From: Paraburkholderia elongata
GTDB lineage: Bacteria > Pseudomonadota > Gammaproteobacteria > Burkholderiales > Burkholderiaceae
Assembly (NCBI RefSeq): GCF_013177735.1
Contig: NZ_WOEZ01000043.1
Location: 62,001-126,000, forward strand
DNA: 64,000 nt
Direction: 5' to 3'
Within the stretch, counting starts at the first letter, position 1; every line of letters begins with the position of its first letter. The position numbers and the translations under genes were made by a program. Of the stretch, positions 55,116 to 64,000 are shown one piece after another. Under the pieces are notes generated by a model, which had not been told where the DNA came from, did no database searches, and worked only from the letters and a program-made list of their open reading frames with translations.

Positions 55116-56285
55116 ATGAAGAAAATCCTGGGTTCGATTCTTTTCCTGATCTTGCTGGCTGCCGGTTGGTATATCCACGAAGGCGGCCTGAAAAATCCTC
55201 TTAACAGCGGCCAGAGTGCCGACAAAGACACCGTTGCGGTGAACGGCGCGGTGAACGGTGTAGACACCGGCAACAACAGCAGCGCCGACGTCAAAACGCC
55301 AGCCCCGAGCAACCCGGACGGTTTCGTGCCCTACAAGGACGCGCTGAAGTCGATATTGAGCAACGGTGTCGTACGCGTCAGCGTCGAAAATCCATCGCGG
55401 CCGTTTTACTCGGAAGACAACGGCAAGCCGCAAGGTTTCAACGTCGACTTCGCCAATCTGCTCTTCGCTCAGAAAGAGTTCACCTCGGGCGACCATTCGA
55501 CCGTCACGGTCGACACGCGTCACGGCGTGGACACGTATCCCGCGGTCCCCGATCAACTAACGAAAACCGACAAGCAGGGCAACGCGGTCGTCGATGTCGC
55601 CATGGACGGCCTGACGTTCCCCGACAACACACCAAGCGGCGTGGTCTATTCGATTCCCTACGTCGAGGACTTCGGCTATTCGTTGATCGTCGCCAAGGGT
55701 TCGCCGGTCCGGTCCGCAGCCGATCTGGCGGGCAAAACGGTCGGCGTGCTGCAGGGCGATCCGGATGTGAAAGCGTTTGTCCAGAAAGCGTTCCCGAATA
55801 GCAAAATCGTCGAACTATCGGATGCGAGCATCGAGGGGCAGCGATCCTGGATGTCGCACTTCCTGGACGAGCATCAGGTCGACGCCATCGTCTACGACTA
55901 TCCGTTTGGTGTGTCGGAGATCAAGGGCACCGACCTGACGTTCGCGGTTACAAAACTGGACGGGTCCAATCTCGCGTACAAAATCGGCGTACGCAAGGAA
56001 GACAGCGCGCTCCTGATCTACCTGAACTCCGCGATCGCGAAGGTGAAGCAGTCGACGGCGTATCTGGACCTGTTGCGTAAATATTTCATCAGCGACCAGG
56101 TGCTCACCACCGCTGCGACCGGCGGCGAGAAGACCTACGTGGTCCGCTCCGGTGACACGCTGAATGCCATTGCCGCGAGTCAGTTGGGAAGCGGTGCGCG
56201 ATTTGTGGACGTGCAAAAGCGCAATAACCTGCCGAACCCCAACCTTATCCTGATCGGTCAACACCTGATCATTCCGGTGCGCTGA
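55116..56285 (+). CDS. Solute-binding protein family 3 domain fused to a C-terminal LysM domain
   Basis: A 389-residue protein. An N-terminal hydrophobic segment (KKILGSILFLILLAAGWYI) serves as signal or anchor. Residues of about 75-330 are a periplasmic solute-binding domain (GVVRVSVENPSRPFYSEDNGKPQGFNVDFANLL; ADLAGKTVGVLQGDPDVKAF), and the last 50 residues a LysM peptidoglycan-binding repeat (TYVVRSGDTLNAIAASQLGSG and the closing LIIPVR). This fusion suggests a solute sensor tethered to the cell wall, not part of an ABC importer, since no permease is near. It probably works with the coiled-coil protein before it. Confidence 0.87.
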   Translation: MKKILGSILFLILLAAGWYIHEGGLKNPLNSGQSADKDTVAVNGAVNGVDTGNNSSADVKTPAPSNPDGFVPYKDALKSILSNGVVRVSVENPSRPFYSEDNGKPQGFNVDFANLLFAQKEFTSGDHSTVTVDTRHGVDTYPAVPDQLTKTDKQGNAVVDVAMDGLTFPDNTPSGVVYSIPYVEDFGYSLIVAKGSPVRSAADLAGKTVGVLQGDPDVKAFVQKAFPNSKIVELSDASIEGQRSWMSHFLDEHQVDAIVYDYPFGVSEIKGTDLTFAVTKLDGSNLAYKIGVRKEDSALLIYLNSAIAKVKQSTAYLDLLRKYFISDQVLTTAATGGEKTYVVRSGDTLNAIAASQLGSGARFVDVQKRNNLPNPNLILIGQHLIIPVR

Positions 56286-56301
56286 CGCGGTGGAGTTTTC
56301 A

Positions 56302-56322
56302 GCCGGGCCCTCGCGGCCCGGC
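56302..56322. terminator. GC-rich hairpin after the LysM fusion gene
   Basis: GCCGGGCC (56302-56309) and GGCCCGGC (56315-56322) with a 5-nt loop, 16 bases past the stop. No T run follows, so termination is uncertain. Confidence 0.45.
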
Positions 56323-56525
56323 GTGAACAACAGTCCCTGAACGGCAAAGCCTTCGACTATGACGAACGCTTAGCGCTACATATTATTTACGCGCGCGGCA
56401 TCAAGCGCGGGCGGGGCGTCGATGCCGATCCCCGGCGAGCAGGCTCGACCCGGTTCGCGGAGGCCGTCCGGCGATCCTCTGTACAATTGGCCGATCGTCA
56501 ACATCGACCCACCTCGACCGAATTC

Positions 56526-57311
56526 ATGGCCATTACCTACAAGACTCCCGACGACATCGCCAAGCTGCGCATCTCCGGCCGCCTCGCGGCCGACGTATTG
56601 GCGATGATTGGCGAGCACGTCAAGGCCGGCGTCTCCACCGACGAGCTCGACGCGCTGTGCAACGACTACATTGTCAATACGCAAAAGTCGATTCCGGCAA
56701 ATGTTGGTTATTTGGGTTTTCCGAAGACCGTGTGCACGTCCGTCAACCAGGTGGTGTGCCACGGCATTCCCAACCGCAGCGAAATCCTGAAAGATGGCGA
56801 CATCATCAATATCGACGTCGCGATTATCAAAGATGGCTATTTCGGCGACACCAGTCGCATGTATTGCGTCGGCCAGCCGAGCACGGTCGCGCGCCAGCTG
56901 ATCGACACGACCTATGAAGCGATGCTTGCCGGCATCCGCGAGGTCAAGCCTGGCGCTACGCTGGGTGACGTCGGCTACGCGATCCAGAAGGTCGCGCAGC
57001 GCGACGGCTTCTCGATCGTGCGCGACTACTGCGGCCACGGCATCGGCCGTGTCTACCACGAAGACCCGCAAGTGTTGCACTACGGTCAGCCAGGGCAGGG
57101 CGTGCGTCTGAAACCGGGTATGGTCTTCACGATCGAACCGATGATCAACGCGGGCCGCGCCGGTACCGCGGTGCAGCGTGACGGCTGGACGGTCGTCACT
57201 AAAGACCGTTCGCTGTCGGCGCAATGGGAGCACATGATCGCCGTGACCGAAGAGGGCTACGAGCTGTTGACGCCGTGGCCGGACGGCACCGGCGATTACG
57301 ACGCGCCTTGA
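56526..57311 (+). CDS. map: Type I methionine aminopeptidase
   Basis: A 261-residue enzyme that removes the initiator Met from nascent proteins. All metal and catalytic residues fall at the E. coli positions: His79, Asp97, Asp108, His171, Glu204, Glu235 in CHGIPNR, NIDVAIIKDGYFGDTSR, YCGHGIGRVYHE, FTIEPM and WEHMIAVTEEG. ATG 56526 gives this numbering. The neighbours are not rpsB, with which map genes usually sit, so this may be a second copy in the genome. This is an inference from context only. Confidence 0.95.
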   Translation: MAITYKTPDDIAKLRISGRLAADVLAMIGEHVKAGVSTDELDALCNDYIVNTQKSIPANVGYLGFPKTVCTSVNQVVCHGIPNRSEILKDGDIINIDVAIIKDGYFGDTSRMYCVGQPSTVARQLIDTTYEAMLAGIREVKPGATLGDVGYAIQKVAQRDGFSIVRDYCGHGIGRVYHEDPQVLHYGQPGQGVRLKPGMVFTIEPMINAGRAGTAVQRDGWTVVTKDRSLSAQWEHMIAVTEEGYELLTPWPDGTGDYDAP

Positions 57312-57496
57312 ACGCAGTGGCAAGCGTGCCTGACGAACCGGCTATCAAGGCGGTGGGCGCGTGAATCGCCGCGCAGTTGGCGCGCGGCGCCTGCACCAGG
57401 GACCGCCGCTGCGGTCCGATCCAGTAAATAAGGATTTGACTCGCGCGCCGGTTCGGTTAAAGCTATGCCTTAGTGTTTCAAGGGGTTTTCGTCTGC

Positions 57497-58030
57497 ATGA
57501 GTACGTCATTGACCGTTCGCCGTATCGCTGCTGATCAGGGCGCCGTTTTGCGCGAACTCCGTACTGCGTCGCTGCGGGAGGCACCCTATGCCTTCTGCGA
57601 AACGCTTGAGGACGCGTTGTCGGCGGATGCCGCCACGTTCGACGCCACCGCCGCCGAACACGCTGTTTCGTTTATCGTCACCAGTTTCATCCTCTCTACC
57701 GAGGGTCATCCGGCAGGACTGATCGAAGCACATTTCGACGATACCGCGGCGCGCCGCGCGTTCGTCTGCGAGTTGTGGGTGGCGCCGGCCGTGCGTCATC
57801 TGCGAGGCGGCGAGCTGCTGGTCGACACCGCCAGCACCTGGCTCGCCGGCGAAGGCGCCATGGAAATCTACGCGTGGGTCGCCGACGCCAACCGCAATGC
57901 GATGCGCTTTTACGAGGCGCTCGGCTTCGGTCCGACCGGCGAGCATAGACGCGTCGTGCGTGCGCCCGAGCAGGCCGAAAGCCTGCTGGTGCGCCACGTG
58001 CCGACCACGTCGCAGGTGTTTCAGCAGTGA
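57497..58030 (+). CDS. GNAT family N-acetyltransferase
   Basis: A 177-residue protein of the GNAT fold: VRRIAADQGAVLRELRTASLREAPYAF at the N-terminus, VCELWVAPAVRHLRGGELLV for motif A (acetyl-CoA binding) and VADANRNAMRFYEALGFGPTGEHR for motif B. The NAMRFYEALGF block is the common end of GNAT enzymes. The substrate is unknown. ATG 57497 is chosen; the open frame extends eight codons upstream to 57473. It sits between map and minC with no obvious operon relation. Confidence 0.88.
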   Translation: MSTSLTVRRIAADQGAVLRELRTASLREAPYAFCETLEDALSADAATFDATAAEHAVSFIVTSFILSTEGHPAGLIEAHFDDTAARRAFVCELWVAPAVRHLRGGELLVDTASTWLAGEGAMEIYAWVADANRNAMRFYEALGFGPTGEHRRVVRAPEQAESLLVRHVPTTSQVFQQ

Positions 58031-58238
58031 TCCCGCGAGCGGCGCGTCTGCCTGCCGCTCAAATCCCTTCCGCGTCGCTACAGCGTTCATGGCCGAATAA
58101 GCGGCCTAAGCGCGGCCTGAATGGCCGAGGCGTGGCCACGTCATGGGTATTCAGGTCGCAGGAGGGCGTTCTGTCGGCAAAAAAACTCGCTCCCTGCCTG
58201 GACGCCTGTAAAATACGCAAAATTTTTTGCCGAACGCT

Positions 58239-59090
58239 ATGTCGCCCAAGAAATCGCCCTTTTTCGAACTCCGCAGCGGCTCTGTCGACACGCTCCTGTT
58301 TGTGGTCAAGACAACCGACCTCGACGCGATGCGTGCCGAACTGACCCGGCGCTTCGAGGCGACCCCCGAATTTTTCGCTAACGACGTCGTCGCGATCGAC
58401 GTGCGCCGTCTCGCCGAGAACGAACGCATGCCGCTTGCCGACATCGCGCAACTGCTCGAGAGCGTGCGCATGCGTCCGGTCGGCGTCGTCGCCAACGCGC
58501 AGCAGGCGTGGGCGGCCGAATCCGCGCTGCCGCTGCTCGAAGCACGTGACCGCCGCGGCGCTGCCGCGAAGTTCGCCGACGAAGAGGGCGCCAGTGCCGC
58601 CGCTACGGCACCGGTTGCCACGGCCGCGACCGCTACGCCCCCGGCGGATCTGTTCGCAACTGCAGCCGGCGAACCCCCGGAAAACGGTACCCCGGCCACG
58701 GCCGCCGCGGTCGAGCCGGTGCCCGCCGTCGAGCCGGTACGTCTTGCCACCTCATCGCAAACCATGGTGGTCGACAAGCCGCTGCGCTCGGGCCAGCGCA
58801 TCTACGCAAAGGGCGATCTGGTCGTGCTCGGTCTGGTGAGCTACGGCGCGGAAGTGATCGCGGAAGGCAACATCCATATTTACGCGCCGCTGCGCGGCCG
58901 GGCTTTGGCCGGCGTGCAGGGCAATCACGACGCGCGCATTTTCTGCACGTGTCTCGAGCCGGAACTGATCTCGATCGCGGGCATCTATCGTACGACCGAG
59001 AACCCGCTGCCGGCCGACGTGCTCGGCAAGCCGGTGCAGATCTGGCTCGATGAAGAGAAACTGATGATCGAACCGTTGCGGCTCACCTGA
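58239..59090 (+). CDS. minC: Septum site-determining protein MinC
   Basis: A 283-residue protein: N-terminal domain ([23 protein letters not shown], residues 1-105), an Ala/Pro-rich linker of about 80 residues, and the C-terminal right-handed beta-helix ([41 protein letters not shown], then ISIAGIYRT). MinC inhibits FtsZ assembly away from midcell, recruited by MinD. ATG 58239 rather than TTG 58227 gives the typical start. minD and minE follow, the standard order. The long linker is common in Burkholderiales. Confidence 0.96.
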   Translation: MSPKKSPFFELRSGSVDTLLFVVKTTDLDAMRAELTRRFEATPEFFANDVVAIDVRRLAENERMPLADIAQLLESVRMRPVGVVANAQQAWAAESALPLLEARDRRGAAAKFADEEGASAAATAPVATAATATPPADLFATAAGEPPENGTPATAAAVEPVPAVEPVRLATSSQTMVVDKPLRSGQRIYAKGDLVVLGLVSYGAEVIAEGNIHIYAPLRGRALAGVQGNHDARIFCTCLEPELISIAGIYRTTENPLPADVLGKPVQIWLDEEKLMIEPLRLT

Positions 59091-59194
59091 TTTGCGGGGA
59101 GCGCGCGCTGCCCTGAACGTACCTGGCATGCGCCGTTTCACAGCAAATATGGCCGCACATAATTGATGAATTTGACGAACACAAGGTAAGGGTA

Positions 59195-60010
59195 ATGGCA
59201 AAAATCATTGTGGTGACTTCGGGCAAGGGTGGCGTGGGCAAGACGACCACGAGCGCGAGTTTTGCATCGGCCCTCGCATTGCGCGGCAGCAAAACCGCCG
59301 TGATCGACTTCGACGTCGGCCTGCGTAACCTCGACCTCATCATGGGCTGCGAGCGCCGTGTGGTGTACGACCTGATCAACGTGATCCAGGGCGAAGCCAA
59401 CCTCAACCAGGCGCTGATCAAGGACAAGAAGTGCGAGAACCTGTTCATCCTGCCGGCCTCGCAAACGCGTGACAAAGACGCGTTGACCATGGAAGGCGTC
59501 GAGAAGGTCATCAACGACCTGATCGCGATGGACTTCGAATTCATCGTTTGCGATTCGCCGGCGGGTATCGAATCGGGCGCGCTGCTCGCCATGCACTTCG
59601 CCGACGAAGCGCTGATCGTGACGAATCCGGAAGTCTCCTCGGTGCGTGACTCCGACCGTATCCTCGGCATTCTGTCGTCGAAGACCAAGCGTGCGATCGA
59701 AAGCAAGGAACCGATCAAGGAACACCTGCTGATCACCCGCTACAACCCGAAGCGTGTGAGCGAAGGCGAAATGCTGTCGCTGACCGACATTCAGGAAATT
59801 CTGCGCATCGATCTGATCGGCGTGATTCCGGAATCGGAAGCGGTGCTGCATGCGTCGAACCAGGGGCTGCCGGCTGTGCACCTGGACGGCACGGATGTCG
59901 CCGAAGCCTACAAAGATGTAGTGTCGCGTTTCCTCGGCGAGCAGAAGTCGCTTCGCTTTACCGATTACCAGAAGCCAGGGCTGCTGCAGCGCCTCTTCGG
60001 CACCAAGTAA
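59195..60010 (+). CDS. minD: Septum site-determining protein MinD
   Basis: A 271-residue P-loop ATPase of the ParA/MinD family. The deviant Walker A motif GKGGVGKTT lies at residues 10-18; [22 protein letters not shown] and VCDSPAGIE follow; the C-terminal amphipathic membrane helix is [12 protein letters not shown]. It binds membrane in the ATP state, recruits MinC and is released by MinE. It follows minC by 104 bases, and minE after 14 bases. Confidence 0.98.
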   Translation: MAKIIVVTSGKGGVGKTTTSASFASALALRGSKTAVIDFDVGLRNLDLIMGCERRVVYDLINVIQGEANLNQALIKDKKCENLFILPASQTRDKDALTMEGVEKVINDLIAMDFEFIVCDSPAGIESGALLAMHFADEALIVTNPEVSSVRDSDRILGILSSKTKRAIESKEPIKEHLLITRYNPKRVSEGEMLSLTDIQEILRIDLIGVIPESEAVLHASNQGLPAVHLDGTDVAEAYKDVVSRFLGEQKSLRFTDYQKPGLLQRLFGTK

Positions 60011-60024
60011 GGGGAGCGCACGTA

Positions 60025-60288
60025 ATGTCGATTCTTTCGTTTTTGCTGGGCGAGAAGAAGAAGTCCGCGTCGGTAGCGAAGGAACGCCTGCAGTTGATCA
60101 TCGCGCACGAGCGCGCCGGCGGCCATGCGCCTGCCGATTACCTGCCTGCGTTGCAACGCGAACTGGTGGCCGTGATTTCAAAGTACGTGAAAATCTCTAA
60201 TGACGATATTCGCGTGAGCCTGGAGCGCCAGGACGACCTCGAAGTGCTCGAGGTCAAGATCGAAATACCGCAAGCTGGTTCCGCATAA
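60025..60288 (+). CDS. minE: Cell division topological specificity factor MinE
   Basis: An 87-residue protein, a typical MinE length. The N-terminal membrane-targeting part [23 protein letters not shown] is followed by the MinD-contact helix [12 protein letters not shown] and the dimerisation strands. MinE stimulates MinD ATPase and drives pole-to-pole oscillation. It is encoded 14 bases after minD. Confidence 0.97.
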   Translation: MSILSFLLGEKKKSASVAKERLQLIIAHERAGGHAPADYLPALQRELVAVISKYVKISNDDIRVSLERQDDLEVLEVKIEIPQAGSA

Positions 60289-60491
60289 CGTGCTGCGCGC
60301 TCCGCTTCGTTTCGTCGATGTGACGTGGCGAGGTGGAGCGCGCAAGCGCTGTCCCTCGCGTTGCTACGCCTCGCGGCGAAATAATCGTTGCACTTCAGCA
60401 TGTGCCGTTACACGCGAGCAGTCGGCATGTTCGTCCTCTCGTGCATTAAACGAATAGCGCCGTAGTCGATGTCCAACTACAGAGGGAAAAC

Positions 60492-60803
60492 ATGAACAAG
60501 ACTTTTCGCTTGCTGATCGCTAACGCTGTTCTGATCGCCGCTGGCGCATCCGCTGTGGCATCCGCGTCCGCCGGGGAAGTCGTCGTAATCGCACCGTCCG
60601 CACCACCGGCCGTGCGTTATGAAGCCGTGCCGGCGCCGCGCGTGGGCTACGTATGGGATCAAGGCCACTGGCGCTGGGACCACGGCCGCTATGTGTGGGT
60701 CGCGGGTCATTGGCAGGCTGAGCGTGTTGGCTACCACTGGGTGCCGGGCCACTGGGTCGAACACGGCCCGAACTATCGCTGGATCGAAGGCCACTGGGCT
60801 TAA
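60492..60803 (+). CDS. YXWGXW repeat-containing exported protein
   Basis: A 103-residue protein: a signal peptide ending ASAVASASA, then four to five tandem repeats of the type Y/W-x-x-GHW (VWDQGHWRW, VWVAGHWQAE, HWVPGHWVE, RWIEGHWA), the YXWGXW family. Such small periplasmic or surface proteins are common in Burkholderiales; they may bind DNA or envelope polymers, but their role is unclear. It converges with the chloride-channel gene. Confidence 0.9.
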   Translation: MNKTFRLLIANAVLIAAGASAVASASAGEVVVIAPSAPPAVRYEAVPAPRVGYVWDQGHWRWDHGRYVWVAGHWQAERVGYHWVPGHWVEHGPNYRWIEGHWA

Positions 60804-60876
60804 GATCATACTGGCCGGTTGCGTGGTGGTGCCGACGCGGCCGGTTTATATGCGCGCGCCGGCCGGCGGTTGTCGT

Positions 60877-62292
60877 TTACTGACGCGGGGCGCTGTCTTC
60901 AGTGCGAGCATCGCCGTTGATCTCATCGACGACCGCAGGTTCGAGTGCTTCGACTTCGGGGACTTCCGGCACCGGTGCGGGTGCCGGTTGCGGCAGCGGC
61001 GCCATATAACGCTCTGCCAGCGACTCATACAACGGCGGCGCGAAGAAACGCGCCACACGGCTCGCGATCAACGCGGTGGCCATCAGCGAAATCACCAGTG
61101 CATGACCGTCGATCATCTCCATCACGATCACAAACGAGGTAATCGGCGACTGCGTGACGGCCGCCAGATAGCCCACCATGGCGAGGGCGATCAGCATCGG
61201 CAATTGCATCGAGCCGAACACCATGTGCAGCAGATTGCCGAAGCCAGCGCCGATCGACAGCGACGGTGCGAAGATGCCGCCTGGAATGCCCGGCAGATAC
61301 GAGCCGACCATCGAAATCATCTTCAGAAACGGATAGAACCCGGACAGGTGCTCGTGTCCATCGAGCAGTCCGCGCGCTTCCGCATAGCCGCTGCCGAAGG
61401 TCGTGCCGCCGGAGATGAGACCGACCACCGCGATCACGAAACCGCACAGCGCGCCGAACGCGACCGGCCGCTCGCCATGCATCTGACGCAGCGGTGCTGG
61501 AATCCAGCGCGCGGTATTCAGCAGCAGCCAGCCGAACACGCCGCCCGCAATACCGGTGACGATTGCCGTGAGCACGACGGCCACCGCCAGCAGATCGGGG
61601 AAATGCGTGCCGATCTGGATGGTGCCGAAATAGGTGTAGTTGCCGTTCAGCCCGAGTGCGATCACACCGGCGATGATGATCGCCGTAATCAGCACGCCGC
61701 TCGCGCGGGCCTCGAAGCTGCGCGTGAGTTCCTCGATCGCGAACACGATTCCTGCCAGCGGCGTATTGAACGCCGCGGACAAGCCCGCTGCCGCGCCCGC
61801 GAGCACCAGTTGCCGTTCGATCAGCGCGTTCGAGCGCGGATAAAGCCGCCGCAGATTGAACATCAGTGCCGCGCCGACCTGCACGGTCGGTCCTTCACGG
61901 CCGATCGTGAAGCCCCCGAGAATCGCCAGAAACGACACCGCGATCTTGCCGAACAGAATCGGGAACGACAGCAAGCGTGCGCCGTATTCGGCCGGCCTGG
62001 AATGCAGGGTGGCGATGACTTGCGGAATGCCGCTACCTTCAGCGCCGCGGAAAAACTTGCGCGTGAGCCAGACGGCGAGCGCGGCGACCGCGGGTGTGAC
62101 GATCAACGGCGCCCACACGTGCTGTTGCTGCATTGCGCGGAATTCGCCGTAGCCCCAATCGATCAGCCTCGCATACAACACCGCCACCAGGCCGACGGCG
62201 ATTGCGCCGAGCCAGAAGACGCCATATTGCCGCCACAGGCGTCTCGCGCGACGCACGATGCTGGAAGATAGCGGAGGGAATGCCCGGGACAT
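60877..62292 (-). CDS. ClC-type voltage-gated chloride channel (ClcA/ClcB-like)
   Basis: A 471-residue, multi-helix membrane protein. The ClC filter motifs are visible: GSGIPQV, GREGPTVQ (the classical GxEGP) and GGIFAPSLSIGAGFG. Glu in GREGP is the gating residue. Bacterial members are Cl-/H+ antiporters that help in acid tolerance. The start is ATG 62292. It lies between the YXWGXW gene (convergent) and waaC (divergent). Confidence 0.93.
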   Translation of the reverse strand: MSRAFPPLSSSIVRRARRLWRQYGVFWLGAIAVGLVAVLYARLIDWGYGEFRAMQQQHVWAPLIVTPAVAALAVWLTRKFFRGAEGSGIPQVIATLHSRPAEYGARLLSFPILFGKIAVSFLAILGGFTIGREGPTVQVGAALMFNLRRLYPRSNALIERQLVLAGAAAGLSAAFNTPLAGIVFAIEELTRSFEARASGVLITAIIIAGVIALGLNGNYTYFGTIQIGTHFPDLLAVAVVLTAIVTGIAGGVFGWLLLNTARWIPAPLRQMHGERPVAFGALCGFVIAVVGLISGGTTFGSGYAEARGLLDGHEHLSGFYPFLKMISMVGSYLPGIPGGIFAPSLSIGAGFGNLLHMVFGSMQLPMLIALAMVGYLAAVTQSPITSFVIVMEMIDGHALVISLMATALIASRVARFFAPPLYESLAERYMAPLPQPAPAPVPEVPEVEALEPAVVDEINGDARTEDSAPRQ

Positions 62293-62505
62293 GAGGAATG
62301 TGCTGGCGCAAAGGGTGAATTATAAAGCGTGCCGCATCGACAGAACCGTATGAAAGTATTTCGAAATATAGTAAAAAGGCAATTTGTAAACCGTGCGATG
62401 TAACGCGTTGTATTAATGACCAGATGGCGCACCGCCGCGTTCAGCAAAGATTATTCCAATCGTCGGCTAAAATAGTTTGACGTTCGAACAACTAATAGGT
62501 CCTCA

Positions 62506-63510
62506 ATGAAGCGAGTCCTTATCGTCAAGGTCACTTCACTCGGCGATATCGTGCAGGCGTTGCCAGTCGTCGCCGACATCAAACGCGCGTTTCCCGGCGT
62601 TGAAGTGGACTGGGCGGCCGACGAAGCATTTGCCGAAGTGGTGCATTGGAGCGAGAGCGTGGACCGCGTGCTTTGCGCACCGCTGCGCCGCTTCAAGAAG
62701 GCGCGCCGCTGGGGCGATTTCAAGGCGATTGCGGCGTCGATCGCCGAATTGCGCGCCTACCGCTACGACTTCATCATCGACATTCACGGCGTGTATAAGA
62801 GCGCGATCATCGCGTTTCTGGCGCGTTCGTCGAAGCGTATTGGCTATCAGTCCCAGGATCTGGGCGAGCGGGGCGCCGCATTTGCCTACACCGGGCGTTT
62901 CGGTCCGCGTCCGCAGTGCAATGCATGGCATGGCATGCGCATCAGCGCGGGTGAGGCGTTGGGTTATAAGGTCGAAGGTCCGGCTGTCTACAATCTGCGC
63001 CTGCCCGAGCCGGCGGCCGCACCGTTCGCGGCTAACAGCGCGCCGGTCGCGGCGCTGTTTCACGCCACCTCCAAAGACGAGAAGAAGTGGCCGCTGCCGC
63101 ATTGGGTCGCGGTCGGCCGCGAGTTGGCGGAGCGCGGTTTTCATGTGGTGTTGCCATGGGGCTCGGAAGGCGAGCGAGCCGAGGCGGAGCAAATCGCGTC
63201 ACAGGTGCCGGGCTCGACCGTCCTGCCGAAGCTGAGCGTGACCGAAATCGCGCAGATGATCGATGCGTGCGCACTGGTGGTCGGCACCGATACGGGTTTC
63301 GTTCATCTGGCGCATGCATTGCAGAAGCGCACGGTCATGATTTTTGTGGCGACCTCGCCGTCGCATTGCGGCATCGAGGCGCCGTTCCGCTCGATTTCGA
63401 TCGGCGACGGCCACTCAGTGCCGTCGATCGCTGAGGCACTGGAGGCGATCGACTACGTGCACAGCGAGCCGCGCGCCGTCGCCATGCAGCACGGATCGGC
63501 AGCCGCCTGA
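62506..63510 (+). CDS. waaC: Lipopolysaccharide heptosyltransferase I
   Basis: A 334-residue GT9 glycosyltransferase. Motifs: RVLIVKVTSLGDIVQALPVVADIKRAFP at the N-terminus (in pieces, residues 3-30), and the donor-site part ATSKDEKKWPLPHWVAVGREL and GTDTGFVHLAHAL. WaaC adds the first heptose from ADP-heptose to Kdo in the inner core of LPS at the inner membrane. It stands divergent from the chloride-channel gene; LPS core genes may continue downstream of the window. Confidence 0.94.
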   Translation: MKRVLIVKVTSLGDIVQALPVVADIKRAFPGVEVDWAADEAFAEVVHWSESVDRVLCAPLRRFKKARRWGDFKAIAASIAELRAYRYDFIIDIHGVYKSAIIAFLARSSKRIGYQSQDLGERGAAFAYTGRFGPRPQCNAWHGMRISAGEALGYKVEGPAVYNLRLPEPAAAPFAANSAPVAALFHATSKDEKKWPLPHWVAVGRELAERGFHVVLPWGSEGERAEAEQIASQVPGSTVLPKLSVTEIAQMIDACALVVGTDTGFVHLAHALQKRTVMIFVATSPSHCGIEAPFRSISIGDGHSVPSIAEALEAIDYVHSEPRAVAMQHGSAAA

Positions 63511-64000
63511 GCGCAGCTACGCCGCGCTTTCGCGCAATCGTTTGGCTAAAAGAAAAGAGGCGCGACGTACAGTCGCCCAATCAAACGAGCGCTGCCACGG
63601 AACGCCTCCGAAAAACGCCCGCGTCGGGGAACAACGGGCGGAGAGGAATCGCTGCAATGAAAAAAACTGACTTATTCGCTGAGTCATTTAGGTGTCGCGC
63701 ATTACACACCTGTTAAATCTGTCGCTTTTCGTTGAGTGCCTAATTGGCTACACGTGAGCTCTTTCGCGAGGCCGTCGGCTCGGTCATGGCGCATGGAAGC
63801 GCGCACTTAATACCCATCCTCACCGCCGGGATCCGCGCACCCGCCACGGACAGGGCTTGCACGGAACGCGCACGTCCAAAGCAGTATAGGCGGTGTTTTC
63901 GTCCGATGTGAGTCTGTCGTCGCCATGCTTCGGCGCGGCCGGTTTCGGGGCTCAAACGTGTAACACCTCAGTGATCTTCCCTTACAAATGGCAACGTTCG
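63511..64000. other. Terminal intergenic stretch, no gene seen
   Basis: 490 bases after waaC to the window edge. A GCGAC/GTCGC hairpin near 63558-63575 has no T run. The minus-strand frame near 63740-63955 (71 codons) has no recognised domain and is not called. Confidence 0.4.

Noticed and set aside
60619..62271. A 550-codon open frame on the plus strand opposite the chloride channel gene
   Set aside because: Low-complexity His/Arg/Asp/Gln composition typical of antisense frames in GC-rich genes; the minus strand has clear ClC filter motifs.
63740..63955. A 71-codon minus-strand frame at the right edge
   Set aside because: No ribosome site, no domain, basic composition.

Overview
The window looks like a chromosome segment of a Burkholderiales bacterium, most likely Paraburkholderia, Burkholderia or Caballeronia. 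The grounds are the high GC content, a DUF3331 gene (a family I know only from Burkholderia-type genomes), an aldehyde dehydrogenase/DUF779 pair, many LysR-regulated catabolic modules, and a core minCDE - clcA-like - waaC stretch. No rRNA, tRNA or CRISPR array was recognised.

Region 1 (1-53 kb) is accessory and metabolic. It holds, in order: the 3' part of an aldehyde dehydrogenase with DUF779; a GMC oxidoreductase / MHS transporter / short-chain dehydrogenase / tautomerase group; an HPP-CBS membrane protein; a sigma-54 activator (9.5-11.5 kb) divergent from an outer-membrane SphA/MetA-like protein and a PQQ alcohol dehydrogenase with a haem c domain, with a visible -24/-12 promoter and an upstream palindrome between them; LysR, WrbA, DUF3331 and DUF1330 genes; a cyclic-nucleotide-binding/thioredoxin-reductase-like fusion; a PLP D-cysteine desulfhydrase-like enzyme; and a GntR/FadR regulon (22.7-28.7 kb) with two enolase-superfamily enzymes, a ketopantoate-reductase-like enzyme, an MFS carrier and palindromic operators.

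From 29 to 47 kb are a luciferase-like oxidoreductase, LysR genes, an MFS carrier, a VOC protein and an SDR. They are followed by what I consider the most interesting part: methylmalonate/malonate-semialdehyde dehydrogenase (mmsA), a DsbA-like protein, a nitronate monooxygenase, a MOSC protein, then an operon of MmgE/PrpD plus two tiny tautomerase subunits that closely resemble the alpha and beta chains of trans-3-chloroacrylate dehalogenase (CaaD), followed by DUF485 and an acetate-permease-like symporter. The CaaD catalytic residues (beta Pro1; alpha Arg8, Arg11, Glu52) are visible. Haloacrylate hydration, nitronate oxidation and MmsA can all meet at malonate semialdehyde, so the region may be a malonate-semialdehyde-forming catabolic island.

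From 47 to 53 kb is a boundary zone: an alpha/beta hydrolase with an Asp nucleophile, gene debris (hydrolase tail, IS66 remnant, possible IS21 end), an intact IS30 element, an unknown gene, and a tyrosine integrase. A RelE-like/HigA-like toxin-antitoxin pair follows. Other decayed DNA includes an IS3 remnant near 18.7 kb and a shrunken copy (32.65-33.01 kb) of the LysR locus at 15.4-16.2 kb.

Region 2 (54-64 kb) reads as core chromosome: a membrane coiled-coil protein, a solute-binding/LysM fusion, a second-type methionine aminopeptidase gene, a GNAT acetyltransferase, minC-minD-minE, a YXWGXW-repeat secreted protein, a ClC chloride channel and heptosyltransferase I (waaC).
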